Part shown: one piece after another, positions 28,976 to 37,890 of the stretch
Layout: each line of letters starts with the position of its first letter
How positions within the stretch are numbered: position 1 is the first letter of the stretch
Assembly (NCBI GenBank): GCA_918797485.1
Contig: CAKKNE010000005.1
Coordinates: forward strand, 496,001 to 560,000
Reading direction: 5' to 3'
DNA from: Pelagomonas calceolata
Lineage: Eukaryota > Sar > Pelagophyceae > Pelagomonadales > Pelagomonadaceae
Length of the DNA: 64,000 nt
Translations under genes and position numbers: made by a program
The notes under the pieces: model-generated
The model's input: only the letters and a program-made list of their open reading frames with translations
What the model was told of the DNA's origin: nothing
Databases searched by the model: none

Positions 28976-29590
28976 TCAACGGCGGCGGCTCCTGATCTAC
29001 CTCGCGCCATCTACACGCACGCTGCGTCGCGCGACGCCCGGCCCCCGGAGAAGCTTCGCGGCGGCCCGTCTGGGTCTCCGAGCGCCCATTGCCGCGGAGG
29101 AGCTCGGGTTCGCGGCCACGACAACCAGACCGGGACCCCACCCCCTCCACGCTCACGACCAAGGACTCGTCATCGACTGCGACCTGCCGGAGCCGTCCCC
29201 TTCCCCCCTTTTTGACCGGAGGGAGTGTCGCGCCCCTGTCAACTGCGGCTCTGCTATCGACGCTGGAGATTGGACTGGGCCCGAGCGCGGCGCGTCCCCT
29301 GAGACGCCTTGCCGGGTGGCCTATACCAAACACGATCTCCGGCGGCGGGGGCCTTGCGGAGGGCAACGGGTCGGCCTTCAACTGGTTGAGTCGAGCACGA
29401 CGGGCCCCAAGCGACTTCCCCTCCCCTGTCGCTCCCCCCCCGTCGTGCGAGCTCATCGCCACCCGCGGTGCAGAAACTCGCGAAAGGAGTGCCGGAGCCG
29501 GGCTTGCCCTTGCAAGTCTGGAACTGGACTCGAGGAGTACCCGCCCCGGGCTAGGTTCCTGCGGTTGCGTAGGTCGTTAGGTAGGTAAAC
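28976..29590. other. GC-rich unassigned DNA after the tandem array
   Basis: Overlapping open frames on both strands (up to 181 codons) have Arg/Pro/Ser-rich biased composition and no domain I recognise. The segment ends in TTAGGTAGGTAAAC at about 29578, a small TAGG-like run that could be the tail of a retroelement. Whether this belongs to the LINE is unknown. Confidence 0.35.
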
Positions 29591-29929
29591 CATGAATTGC
29601 TTGGCAATGGCTTCCAGAGCCCTCCGAGAGCACTAGGCTGCCGCATCGACGGCGTATGCGGTGCAGGCGCTTACCCAATACCAGACCTACCCCGAGAGGC
29701 CTCCAGGAGCCGATCTGGATCCGAAAAAAGTAAATAATTTGGACCCGATGGCGCCCCGTTCCCGTAAAAAACGTCAAATACCCGAGGGCCCCCAGGAATC
29801 GTAATAGCGGTCTCGTTGGGTCCCATACTACCCCACCGATAGTCGACTACAATTATATAACATCTACACCACGAGAAGGGTACTTTGGGCTGCCCACGCT
29901 CGGGACGTGAACATCTGCATCTGGACCTC

Positions 29930-30310
29930 GCGCAAGTCGGTCGATCATGGAACAAATGATCGCGTTATGGTCCATGGTGAAGGTACACGGGCTGATGGTC
30001 GCAGATCTGAGTCTGAAGCTCGAATTGGCCAGATCCTGGGGCAGCAAAGACGAGCGACCGCGAGGACCCAAGGGGTCAATAAATCCAATGTAGTTCACGC
30101 CCAGCCCGGTTATCTGGCCCGTCCATTAACCGAAACGCCTCAAACGCAAATTTATTTCATAACTCACCGGTATGGGGCCAATTGAGTGCCCCGCGTACGC
30201 ACCGTCGTCCGCGGAGAACGGGCAAGTCGGTCGATCGTGAATAGAACAACGGCGTTATGGTCCATTTGGATGGTGGCGTCGCTGATACTCGCAGGTCTAG
30301 GCACGGAGCC
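29930..30310. repeat. Diverged direct repeat pair, about 90 bp
   Basis: At about 29931 and 30221 the shared order is GCAAGTCGGTCGATC, then CGTTATGGTCCAT, then GCTGAT and TCGCAG-TCT. The spacing between blocks differs slightly. The copies are about 290 bp apart, too diverged for a recent duplication. Confidence 0.6.
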
Positions 30311-30643
30311 CATCTGTATATAAACGCGTGGTCGCGGATTCTTCGTTTCGCGCGGCTCCAACGGAGCACCTAAAATAGATGAGTACGTGTTCAATCGGCC
30401 TAGATGGACTCCACCACTAACAAACGGAAGGAAACGAACATAAACTCGGGAGTTGTCTAGTAGAATTTGTTTCCCGCCCTCCGAGCGCGGGCCGTCGGCT
30501 CCGGTTCCGTCGATTGTGTATGAAAACTGAGCTGGAGTTGATATAATGTCCCATTTGGACGGGGAATGGCGGAGTCAATCGCTGGTCTACTTTGGAAACT
30601 CGTAAGACTCATCCGCGAATGTCACTGGCGGTGCCTTCCGGGA

Positions 30644-30950
30644 GGCGCGAGGGTATGTTCCCGGGCCGCTACTCTCAAATATTTGGTCGCGGCAAACGAC
30701 TAGGCTGTATTCTGAATTTGAGTCATTCTTTTGACGCTACTGAGGCGTATCTTTGAATTTGCTAGTATGTCGATTACGCTAGCTCCGAGTTTATAAAACA
30801 ACACTTAATTCGGCGGAAAATTGGTACACGACCTTCTATCAATGTGATATAATACTGAGGGGCCGCGTCGCGACACGAAACCCGTCGGCTGATCACGGCG
30901 GCACCGCGGGACTTGGAACCGGGAGCCGCGAGGGTAAGTTCCTCGTTCGT
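30644..30950. repeat. Short repeat pair around a G-rich motif
   Basis: CGGGAGGCGCGAGGGTATG at about 30644 and CGGGAGCCGCGAGGGTAAG at about 30929 match at all but two positions, and both continue TTCC. The second copy lies 60-80 bp from the polycystin stop codon. Confidence 0.5.
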
Positions 30951-31023
30951 ATAGCAGCCGACGACTCCCCAAGACGCCATCGAAGCGACGCCCAGTAGTC
31001 CTAGCGCCGCCTACAGAAGAGTC

Positions 31024-33384
31024 TTACCCGTCCTCCTCCTCCTCCGGCGGCTCGTATTTCTTGACCTTCGCGACGCCCAATGCTCGAGCCGATTCGTTCT
31101 GCGTATCAATACATTCATCCAATTGAGCAATCGCATTCCTCAACGTGTCGCGGCAGTGCTCGTGCATGGCCCGCCTAGCTTTCGCGCGCGCGATGGCGGC
31201 CTCCCGTTCCGCTTTTATCTTGGCCTGCTCGGCCGTCGCGTCGTGGTCGGTGCCCGTGGCCATTTTTTCGAACTTCAGCACATGTAACATGGCCGGGTCG
31301 ACGCGCCGTCGTTCCCGTAATTTCCCAAAGTCGACGGACGTACCGGAAGAAAACTGGACGACCTGCCGCATCAAGTAATCGATGCCCGTCACCGGACTAC
31401 GTACGACCCACGCGAAGTCTTCGTTGAAATGTTTCGTATCCTCATCAATCACTTTATGTTGCAGCTCTTCCCGGACGTCCTCGTAGGCGTGATCTAAGAT
31501 GGCGAGCAACATCGACAGAACGACAAATTGCGTGACCACGACGTACGTCACACAGAGGCACATCCCTATGGTATTATTGGTCACCGCTCTCCCAGGCCCC
31601 ATCAACACGGTAAAATCAAAATCGCCCACTATAGCTCTAGACATGCTCTGCATCGCGTTCGGCACGTCGTTGTAATCAAATAACTCCTGCCCGAAGGCGA
31701 TTTGTAAAGCTGCCGCGTAGGCGACCATGCACACTATCAGTATAAGCATGACCGGTCCCAGTTCCATCGTCGCTAAGTATATGGTATCGGACAACTGCGC
31801 CAAGCCCGGGTTCGCCCTCAAATACTTGAACAGTCGGAAGAACGACAGGATAGCATTGATGGCGTTCAATTCGTCCACGGTCTTGTACAGCACGATCTGC
31901 TGGGCCAGTTCTTCCGGGTACGCGTCGTGATCCATGTAAATCAGGAGTTTCCGGTAATTGTCCCGGACCCACGATAAATTTCTCAAGCGGAGGAAGAGCG
32001 CGACGACGAACGAGATGAGGTTGATGCATGTCAATAGCGAGATGTACTGCTTCCGGTACGTGTGCCATCCTAATTGCTTGATAGCTTTTAACTCAAGCAC
32101 GATGTAACATAGGACTTGCAGATACAACATGACCTCCAGGTAGGCGCAGATCCGCTGATCCATCTTCGCGCCGTCGTTCGACCAGGCGGTGTATGTCCCC
32201 GCCAAGTCGACGGCCAAGATGTCGAACGTCGGGACCACGGCCCCCGCCGGGTGGAACTCGACGACTCCTCTGAATAAACCAAATAACGCCGTGCCGGGGT
32301 TGTACAGCACAAATTCTGTTATCAAAGCTCGTGTCCCATCATCAATCAACCAGTCGTCGTCCCGCAGCATCTCGAGCTCCGCGAGCGCCGTCGTCTGGTT
32401 CGTACTCAGGTCCCAGACCTGGCCGTTCCCACAATAAATGTTTCCCGTTATTTTCGACTTGTACGCGGGCTCCTCCGTCTTTCTCCATGCGATGGCGTAG
32501 CCGCCCGTTTTTGGGGCTGTCGGGACTTTTACAGTAGGCGGCCGCGTGGGACTAGGTGAAGGGACGGATGTCGGTGAAGACGTCCCGTTGGTCGTCGCCG
32601 GGGCATGTGTTGGAGGGCACGTGCGGTGCGGCGCCCGCTCGTAGTAGTACGGGCCCTCGTAGCCCGGGAGCGTGCGGGGCACGTCGCCGCGGACCGTCGT
32701 GCTCGTAAAAGTTCCTTTTTCCTCGTTGGCCAAGGGCGACGACGAGCATCCCATCACACCGGGCCCTATATAATCACTATAGACCCGAGGGAGGTACTCC
32801 CGCTTCCAGGCGCCCCTGTCGTCCTCGAGGTAATCCGTAACTTCGTTCAGAGAACTCGGTTTGGAGCTGACCTTTCTTAACCGAATAGCGCCCACTCGCA
32901 GCGATTGGCCGTCCCCCAGCGTCAATCGATCGACGCACCCGAGTTCGATGCCGCTCCCGTCGTTCCGCACGATCGGTAGCACGCCCGGCACTACCACTGC
33001 TGACAGCCACGTATAGACCTGGTCCCGCAAGTTCAGGCCCGAAAAGGGCACGTTATAATGGAACTCGTTGCCCGTGAACCAGTCCTCCAGGCCCAGATGC
33101 ATGTCGTACGGCGCCGACACGCCCCCGCGCAACGCATAAACCACGGCCACGAAGGTAGCGAGGAACCCGAGGTAGATCAAAAAGTCCCAGAAGGGCGGGC
33201 TGAAGCCCTTCCTTCCTTCCTCGTCCTCCTCATCACTCGACTCTTCGTCCTCCAAATGTTTATCATCATCATGGTGGTGCTCGATGGCCCGGAAGATCTT
33301 GTTTAAGACTCTCCAGAACAACGCCATGACGGTCCCGAAGGCGATGAGCCCCAACGCCAGGCCGAACACCTCGATGAAGCCCAT
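31024..33384 (-). CDS. Polycystin (PKD2)-type TRP cation channel
   Basis: The product is 786 residues in one exon. The polycystin/mucolipin extracellular domain is plain: LITEFVLYNPGTALFGLFRG and VVEFHPAGAVVPTF match the family signature. It sits between a first transmembrane helix (about residues 66-86, FLIYLGFLATFVAVVYALRG) and the channel core (CAYLEVMLYLQVLCYIVLEL onward). AMQSMSRAIVGDFDFTVL is the pore helix and filter (VGD, compare LGD in PKD2). An additional hydrophobic segment at residues 3-25 is unusual. A Pro/Thr/Ser-rich insert (SPTSVPSPSPTRPPT) interrupts the extracellular loop. The tail is a charged coiled coil. Polycystins conduct Ca2+ and monovalent cations, often in flagella. 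Confidence 0.9.
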   Translation of the reverse strand: MGFIEVFGLALGLIAFGTVMALFWRVLNKIFRAIEHHHDDDKHLEDEESSDEEDEEGRKGFSPPFWDFLIYLGFLATFVAVVYALRGGVSAPYDMHLGLEDWFTGNEFHYNVPFSGLNLRDQVYTWLSAVVVPGVLPIVRNDGSGIELGCVDRLTLGDGQSLRVGAIRLRKVSSKPSSLNEVTDYLEDDRGAWKREYLPRVYSDYIGPGVMGCSSSPLANEEKGTFTSTTVRGDVPRTLPGYEGPYYYERAPHRTCPPTHAPATTNGTSSPTSVPSPSPTRPPTVKVPTAPKTGGYAIAWRKTEEPAYKSKITGNIYCGNGQVWDLSTNQTTALAELEMLRDDDWLIDDGTRALITEFVLYNPGTALFGLFRGVVEFHPAGAVVPTFDILAVDLAGTYTAWSNDGAKMDQRICAYLEVMLYLQVLCYIVLELKAIKQLGWHTYRKQYISLLTCINLISFVVALFLRLRNLSWVRDNYRKLLIYMDHDAYPEELAQQIVLYKTVDELNAINAILSFFRLFKYLRANPGLAQLSDTIYLATMELGPVMLILIVCMVAYAAALQIAFGQELFDYNDVPNAMQSMSRAIVGDFDFTVLMGPGRAVTNNTIGMCLCVTYVVVTQFVVLSMLLAILDHAYEDVREELQHKVIDEDTKHFNEDFAWVVRSPVTGIDYLMRQVVQFSSGTSVDFGKLRERRRVDPAMLHVLKFEKMATGTDHDATAEQAKIKAEREAAIARAKARRAMHEHCRDTLRNAIAQLDECIDTQNESARALGVAKVKKYEPPEEEEDG

Positions 33385-34002
33385 GGTTGTTTTGTGCTAC
33401 CGAGGTCTTTGTACTTTGTGGTGCGTGCGTCTCTGCCACTGGTCGCCGGTCTTTTGTGCTACCACGGTCTTGTCTTGTGGTGCGTGGGCCCGCGTCTCTG
33501 CCACTGGTCGCTTCGGAGCGCGAGGGCTTGGGTCCTTGGGGGCTGCCCCCGGTCTCTGTCCTCCGCCCGGTCACGCGGTACGCCCGCGGCGCGTGGGGCT
33601 GCGTCCGCTGCCCCACGGGCCGCGTCGGGCAGCGCGACTCGTCGTCGGCGGGCGCGCGCCGGTCCGTTTGGCGTGCAACGCGCCGGCAGCTTTTTGTTTT
33701 TGACGGGTTTTGTTGATTGCGGACGGGTCTTCTGTCGGCGTCAGGCACGTGTCTCCAGACATGTTTGCACAGCGTTCGCCCCCGCGCTGTGGCTGGTCTA
33801 TGAGCAGCTTTGCTCTGGCACACTGAGAGCTTGTCTGCACACAGCTGCGCGTAGCGGCGGAATCAACGCGTTTCAGCGGCTCGATTGCACCAATCACACC
33901 TGAATTCGACGCTGCTGCGGTCCACGAGTCGAGCGGAGCACTACTGGCGGAGGTACAGCTGCAGCAGACAGCCTCCATAGTGCGCTGCCACGCGAAGCGC
34001 AA
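33385..34002. other. Divergent promoter of polycystin and a small plastid-type gene
   Basis: About 620 bp. It includes the tandem repeat at 33395-33515 and otherwise unassigned GC-rich DNA. No copy of the palindromic element is seen. Confidence 0.4.
33395..33515. repeat. Two tandem copies of a roughly 62-bp promoter unit
   Basis: Both copies share TTTTGTGCTACC, GGTCTTGT, TTGTGGTGCGTG and then CGTCTCTGCCACTGGTCGC. They differ by small insertions. They begin within about 20 bp of the polycystin start codon, so at least one copy probably lies in its 5' UTR or core promoter. Confidence 0.7.
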
Positions 34003-34317
34003 ATGCGCACCGTAGCGCTGCTCGGCGCGCTGGCGGCCAGCACAGCGCTCGTCGTACCAACACACCGCCTCCACAAGTTGAGACGGCCGCGCGCCGCCGA
34101 CGGCGACACCGAGGTCTTCGAGGCGCTGGACGACGACGACGACGCGGCCGCGGCGCCCGCGCCCGCGAACGACGATTTCACGCCCGACGAGGACGATCCG
34201 ACGCAGCAGACGCGCGTGCTGACCTACATGGGCCTGTCGTTGCTGCCTATCATTGGGCTCGTACCGTTCTTCGCGGGACGCGACTTCGTGCCGGCGGACC
34301 CATCGCTCTACTCGTAG
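34003..34317 (+). CDS. Small membrane protein, probably plastid-targeted
   Basis: The product is 104 residues. A signal-like N-terminus (MRTVALLGALAASTALVVP) is followed by a basic stretch (THRLHKLRRPRAA), then an acidic low-complexity region, and a single predicted membrane helix (TYMGLSLLPIIGLVPFFAG) near the C-terminus (FVPADPSLYS). Size and layout resemble small nucleus-encoded thylakoid proteins, but no family is recognised. Confidence 0.6.
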   Translation: MRTVALLGALAASTALVVPTHRLHKLRRPRAADGDTEVFEALDDDDDAAAAPAPANDDFTPDEDDPTQQTRVLTYMGLSLLPIIGLVPFFAGRDFVPADPSLYS

Positions 34318-34492
34318 GGGCGCGGCCGGCCTATAACTTGCGATGCATAGGTTCAAACGTCTCTGCTCCCAATTTATCAAAAGAGAAATTTATAAACGGG
34401 GGATGGGACGGAGACGTCCACCGCGCGCCTCCGTGGGGTCATGTCCAGAGGAGGCGTCCGGCGCGGCCTTGTCGCGCGCCGGTGAACACCGC

Positions 34493-34985
34493 CTAGTCGC
34501 AATCCTTGCACGGGCGGCACTCCATGGGGCCGGTGTACATGGAGCTGTGGTACTGGATCCCGCCCTACGTTCGGCGCGCGCGTGTGCTCTACCGTGTCGA
34601 AGACGTGCCAGCTCGCCGCGTCGCGGGCGACGTCGCGCTTCGTCTGCTCTAAGGACGCGACGACGCCGCGCGGGAAGAGCTTCGCGGCGCTCTTCCTTGC
34701 CATGTTTCGGTGTTCCTCTTTTACGGCGGCGCCGCCGTGGCGGCCGATCGCGACGACCAATGCGGGCGCGGACGCGAACAACTGGCTGAAGCTGGCGATT
34801 TTTCGGAGCAGTTCGTCGGGGAGGGCCATGAGCGAGGCTTTGTCCGCGTCGGCGGCGGCGTCGGGGAGGGCCATGAGCGAGGCTTTGTCCGCGTCGTCGG
34901 CGGCGTCGGGGAGGGCCATGAGTGAGGCTTTGTCCGCGTCGTCGGCGGCGTCCGGCGCCGGCGTTTGTTGGGTGGTGAAGGTCAT
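34493..34985 (-). CDS. Small F-box-like protein with N-terminal minisatellite repeats, two exons
   Basis: Exons 34593-34985 and 34493-34552 give 150 residues, with a 40-bp intron (34553-34592, GTAGAG to ATCCAG, phase 0). The splice joins WHVFDT to YHSSMYTGPMECRPCKDCD and is preferred because unspliced sequence runs on as arginine-rich nonsense. The N-terminus (MTFTTQQTPA) leads to three repeats of PDAADDADKASLMAL, the last merging into LPDELLRKIASFSQLF, an F-box-like helix. Probably a ubiquitin-ligase adaptor fragment or a small F-box protein; partner unknown. Confidence 0.55.
34816..34950. repeat. Coding minisatellite, three 45-bp units
   Basis: Three direct units at 34816, 34861 and 34906 differ by one to three bases. 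On the minus strand each encodes PDAADDADKASLMAL, with ADDAD as AADAD in the unit next to the F-box. The unit length keeps frame, so copy number can vary without breaking the gene. Confidence 0.9.
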
Positions 34986-35213
34986 TTCAGCTTCGTGTGT
35001 CTGAGAGGCCTCGGGGGCGCGAACGGGCCTCGGTTTCGCGCGTGTCGCGTCAGTTGTGATGTAGTTCGACCGCCGTGTTACGCGCGGCGTGTGTACGTCG
35101 TTTTTACGGCCGCTTTTGGTGCATGCAGCCACAGACTTTTTTTTTCGCAGGCGTCTGAGACCCCTCTCAGCTGTCACGGGGCCGTTTTTAAGCGTACAAT
35201 CAAGTCCCGTTTT

Positions 35214-35236
35214 GCTAGCGTAGTACCGACACTAGC
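35214..35236. promoter_or_regulatory. Palindromic promoter element, diverged copy 4
   Basis: GCTAGCG, then TAGTACC, then GACACTAGC. The ends match and the centre differs from the other copies. It lies in the divergent gap 34986-35410, 229 bp from the F-box-like start and 175 bp from the start at 35411. Otherwise the gap shows nothing nameable. Confidence 0.4.
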
Positions 35237-35410
35237 GTCTGTGTCTTGTCAGACAAGCAACCTTACCGGGCGATATTACTGTAGACTCGCAGCGTAGCTC
35301 AATTTAAATCCTGACACGCGCAAAAGGCTTACCTATCGCCACGGTACGCGCAACACAACGCTCGTGCAAAAAAACGCGCGCGTCGCGCAAAACAAGAGAG
35401 CGACTCGACA

Positions 35411-35816
35411 ATGCCCTGCGCCGGCTCGCCGGGCGGGGCGAGCGAGGCCATCCTCGAGTGTCCCGTGAGGAACTGGTGCGTCTGCGAGTGGGCCTTCTCT
35501 GGCTACATCGCCAAGGCCGGGGGCTGTGCTACGCGGCGTCTTACATATCGACTCGCCTCGACGGCGTGGAGGGTGACGAGAGTCGACCTCGCGCCATCGA
35601 CGCGACTCACCGATTATCGACGCAGGCGATGCCATCAAGAACATCAACTGCAATGCGACAAACGCGCTCGCGGTGGCGCACTACGAGGACAAGGGCCCGG
35701 AGGCCGCCGACGCGCTCGCGTGCCTCGAGACGCGTTGCGGGCTCGACGCCAAGACGGCCGACGAGGCGTACAAGGAGTTCGACAAGAAGGAGCCCTGGGA
35801 CGAGGTCCTTAGCTAA
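35411..35816 (+). CDS. Small cysteine-containing protein, two exons
   Basis: The first exon (35411-35522) encodes MPCAGSPGGASEAILECPVR then NWCVCEWAFSGYIAKAGG; the second (35626-35816) encodes DAIKNINCNATNALAVAHYE and a helical, acidic end (CLETRCGLDAKTADEAYKEF, DKKEPWDEVLS). A GC donor at 35523 or a GT donor at 35526 both keep frame. About 101 residues. Six or more cysteines suggest disulfides or a small helical Cys-motif protein. No signal peptide or known family. Confidence 0.6.
35523..35625 (+). mobile_element. Probable decayed introner (103 bp)
   Basis: The left 8-mer GCTGTGCT and the 8-mer after the acceptor GCGATGCC agree at 5 of 8. The element interior carries CGCGCCATCGACGCGACT, as in other introns here, and ends CGACGCAG. 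Inverted ends are weak. It may be an older member of the same class. Confidence 0.45.
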
Positions 35817-35830
35817 GCACACTACTAAAG

Positions 35831-37533
35831 TTAATTAGGCAGCCCCTCCTTCCGCCGCCGGAACGCCCCCGCCAGTCCCAGCACCACGACCAACACACCG
35901 AGAAACGCGTACCAGACCGACCCGCCACCGAGAGATGATTGCGTATAAAGGAACAGGCCGTGCGTTGCACCCGCGTCGACGGAGCAGTTCGGCCCCGCGT
36001 CGAAGGACCAGGGCAGCGCGTTGATCTCGTAGAGCATCGCGCCGAGCTGCCAGCCCACACTGACGGTCGCGCCGTTGTACGTCGTCTCCGTGACAGTGGT
36101 AAAATTCACTCTAGCATCAAACCCGTGCCCGCTCACGAACGTCTCGTAGGCGTACGCGGCCACGAAGCAGAGCTCGTTCTGCGATAGGGTGTGGTGGTCC
36201 TTGGCCGGGAAGGGCACGTCGGTATCGCCACATACCTTCAGAGCCGCGTCGCCCATGTCGTGGACGTTCGTCGTCTCCGGCAGCCCGAGCATGTTAAAGA
36301 GATCGACGTAATTCCCGAGCAAAACAAAGTTCCCAAAATCAGTACCGGTAGGTAATGAGGGCTGGTACACGCCGGCGAAGGCGCACTGGCCGTGGTGGCT
36401 GTACTCGCACCACTGGTTGAATCTGACGTCGAAGAGAGCCGCTCGCACGTCGTCCTTGCACCGCGCGTACCTATCTCTGGTACGTATTCCAGTACCTTTT
36501 ATCGTGACGTTGGCGTTGACCGGCCCAAAATGCAGCGGCGGCGTCAGGCCGAACTGCCCCGTCACGCTCTCCAATTGGTCCAAGTGCACTCGAGGCTCGG
36601 CGCCGACCAAACAGTGGTCTTCAATCACACAAGGCACCGCCGCCTGGGGATCTTCCCCATCGTACGTCCAGCAGCCCGCTTTTTTGGCGAGGTACTCCCA
36701 GTATGCTCTTCTAGATGATACTCTACCATAATGGAGGAACGAGTGGGCGTAGATGTTGATGTGGCTTCTTCCTCCCAATTGGAGCTTGAACAAACCAGCC
36801 AGGATGTCCTGCTCCGGCTTGTAGAAGCTTATCTGGGCGGAAGACCCGCCCATCTCCATACTACCTCTGGCCCTTGACGGTGTGGCGGTGCCGAAGGGCG
36901 AATCAGTAGCTTCGAGTAACGCCCCATCAACGAAATTAACAGCAACCCAGGCGTAGGCCGCCTCCTCCTCGCCCGCGATGACGCGCGCCTGCTCCTTGTT
37001 CGCGAAGTCGAAGGGGCACGTATTATTATCTTTGAGTAGTCTTCGGACCGCGTCGATCGTCGCGTCGCGCTTCTTCTCCGGGAGTTCGCGCATCCCGGCC
37101 GTCGCTTTGACGTAGATGGGATACGACGACCTGTGTGGAAATCAAAATTCTACGGCGCGTTCATGCTGAATCATCGAGAAATGGGCACACTGGTTGATTT
37201 CCACACGGACGGCGACCACGCATGCTTGTAGTTGCCCAGCGTCCGCTTCGCCGTCTCGATGAGCGGTACCAGCGTCCGCGCGGCTCGCTCGGCGTCATCA
37301 TTATAATCCGACAGGCCGGGCTTGATGCGCTCCGTCCACCGTTCTGAGGTGAGAGGTAGGGAGAGGGGCGGCGGCAACGTGTTGAAATCGCGCTTCTCCC
37401 ACTGGTAGATGTGGACGCGGCTGCCGGTCGAGCCGGCGTCGATCAAAATGCCGAAGGTCGTCGCGTCGTCGCGGTCGACGACGTCGTACTTCGTTTTGGC
37501 TGCTGCGGCCGCGAGGAGCAGGAGCAGGCGCAT
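35831..37533 (-). CDS. Ecto-apyrase (GDA1/CD39 nucleoside triphosphate diphosphohydrolase), two exons
   Basis: Exons 37217-37533 and 35831-37130 give 538 residues from the ATG at 37533. A signal peptide (MRLLLLLAAAAAKT) precedes apyrase conserved region 1, FGILIDAGSTGSRVHIYQW (residues about 28-46). The splice restores region 2 as SSYPIYVKATAGMR. AYAWVAVNFVDGALL and MEMGGSSAQISFY are the third and fourth conserved regions. A single C-terminal membrane helix (VWYAFLGVLVVVLGLAGAF) with a short basic tail makes it a type I membrane enzyme with its active site outside the cell or in the Golgi lumen. It would hydrolyse nucleoside tri- and diphosphates. The divergent neighbour is the BspA-type gene. 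Confidence 0.87.
37131..37216 (-). mobile_element. Introner element in apyrase gene (86 bp)
   Basis: On the minus strand the left 8-mer GTCGCCGT and the right 8-mer GTCGTCGT match 7 of 8. The ends are TGTGGAAATCAA and TTGATTTCCACA, a perfect 12-bp inverted pair. Removing the element and one target copy turns HAW-SSYPIYVKATAGM into continuous apyrase homology, phase 2, with the GT of the left copy as donor. Its interior, GATTCAGCATGAACGCGCC, is the reverse complement of sequence in the PLAC8 intron, so the two lie in opposite orientation relative to their genes. Confidence 0.85.
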
Positions 37534-37729
37534 CGGCGGCGTGCGCGGCGCTGCTGCGCGCTGCTGGGCTGCAGGCAAGGTTGCTGCAGGCAAGTTGTGC
37601 TGCACTGGCGCGTGCGGCAGCAGCAACAGGCGTTCAGTTGCGGCTGCTGTGTGAGCGCTTCGGTCCTCTACTTGCTTTTGCGGCCTATTACAAGCGATAT
37701 TCAAACAAAAACTTGCCTCGCTAGTGTCT

Positions 37730-37753
37730 TACATGCCGCTAGCCCGAAGATCG
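37730..37753. promoter_or_regulatory. Palindromic promoter element, copy 5
   Basis: On the minus strand it reads GCTAGCG, GCATG, TAAGACACTAGC. It is in the divergent gap 37534-37890, 197 bp from the apyrase start and 138 bp from the BspA-type start. No other site stands out in that gap. Confidence 0.6.
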
Positions 37754-37890
37754 CAACCGGCCTGGGGCAGCCGATTCTACGCTGCAGAGAGATTGCCAGA
37801 GGAACGGGGGCAGCCCGCCTCGTTGGCGGCACCTCAGAGTGAGGGCGTGTGTGCAGCCCTTTGGCCAGGGCAGCAGTGGTCTGATATATC

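Larger units (their letters stand above)
29591..31023. other. AT-richer gene-free segment
   Basis: Base composition shifts visibly toward AT from about 29600 to the polycystin gene. There is no convincing coding frame. It contains two diverged internal repeat pairs (see the repeat features) and two occurrences of TGATATAAT (about 30538 and 30845). It could be a decayed mobile element or a regulatory region; I cannot assign it. Confidence 0.4.

Noticed and set aside
28917-29580. Overlapping frames of 181 codons (minus) and 163 codons (plus)
   Set aside because: Biased composition, mutual overlap and no domain; neither can be preferred, so neither is annotated.
30771-30793. GCTAGTATGTCGATTACGCTAGC, a look-alike of the promoter palindrome
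   Set aside because: The ends match but the TAAGACAC core does not, and no start codon lies within 300 bp. Treated as chance or a much decayed copy.
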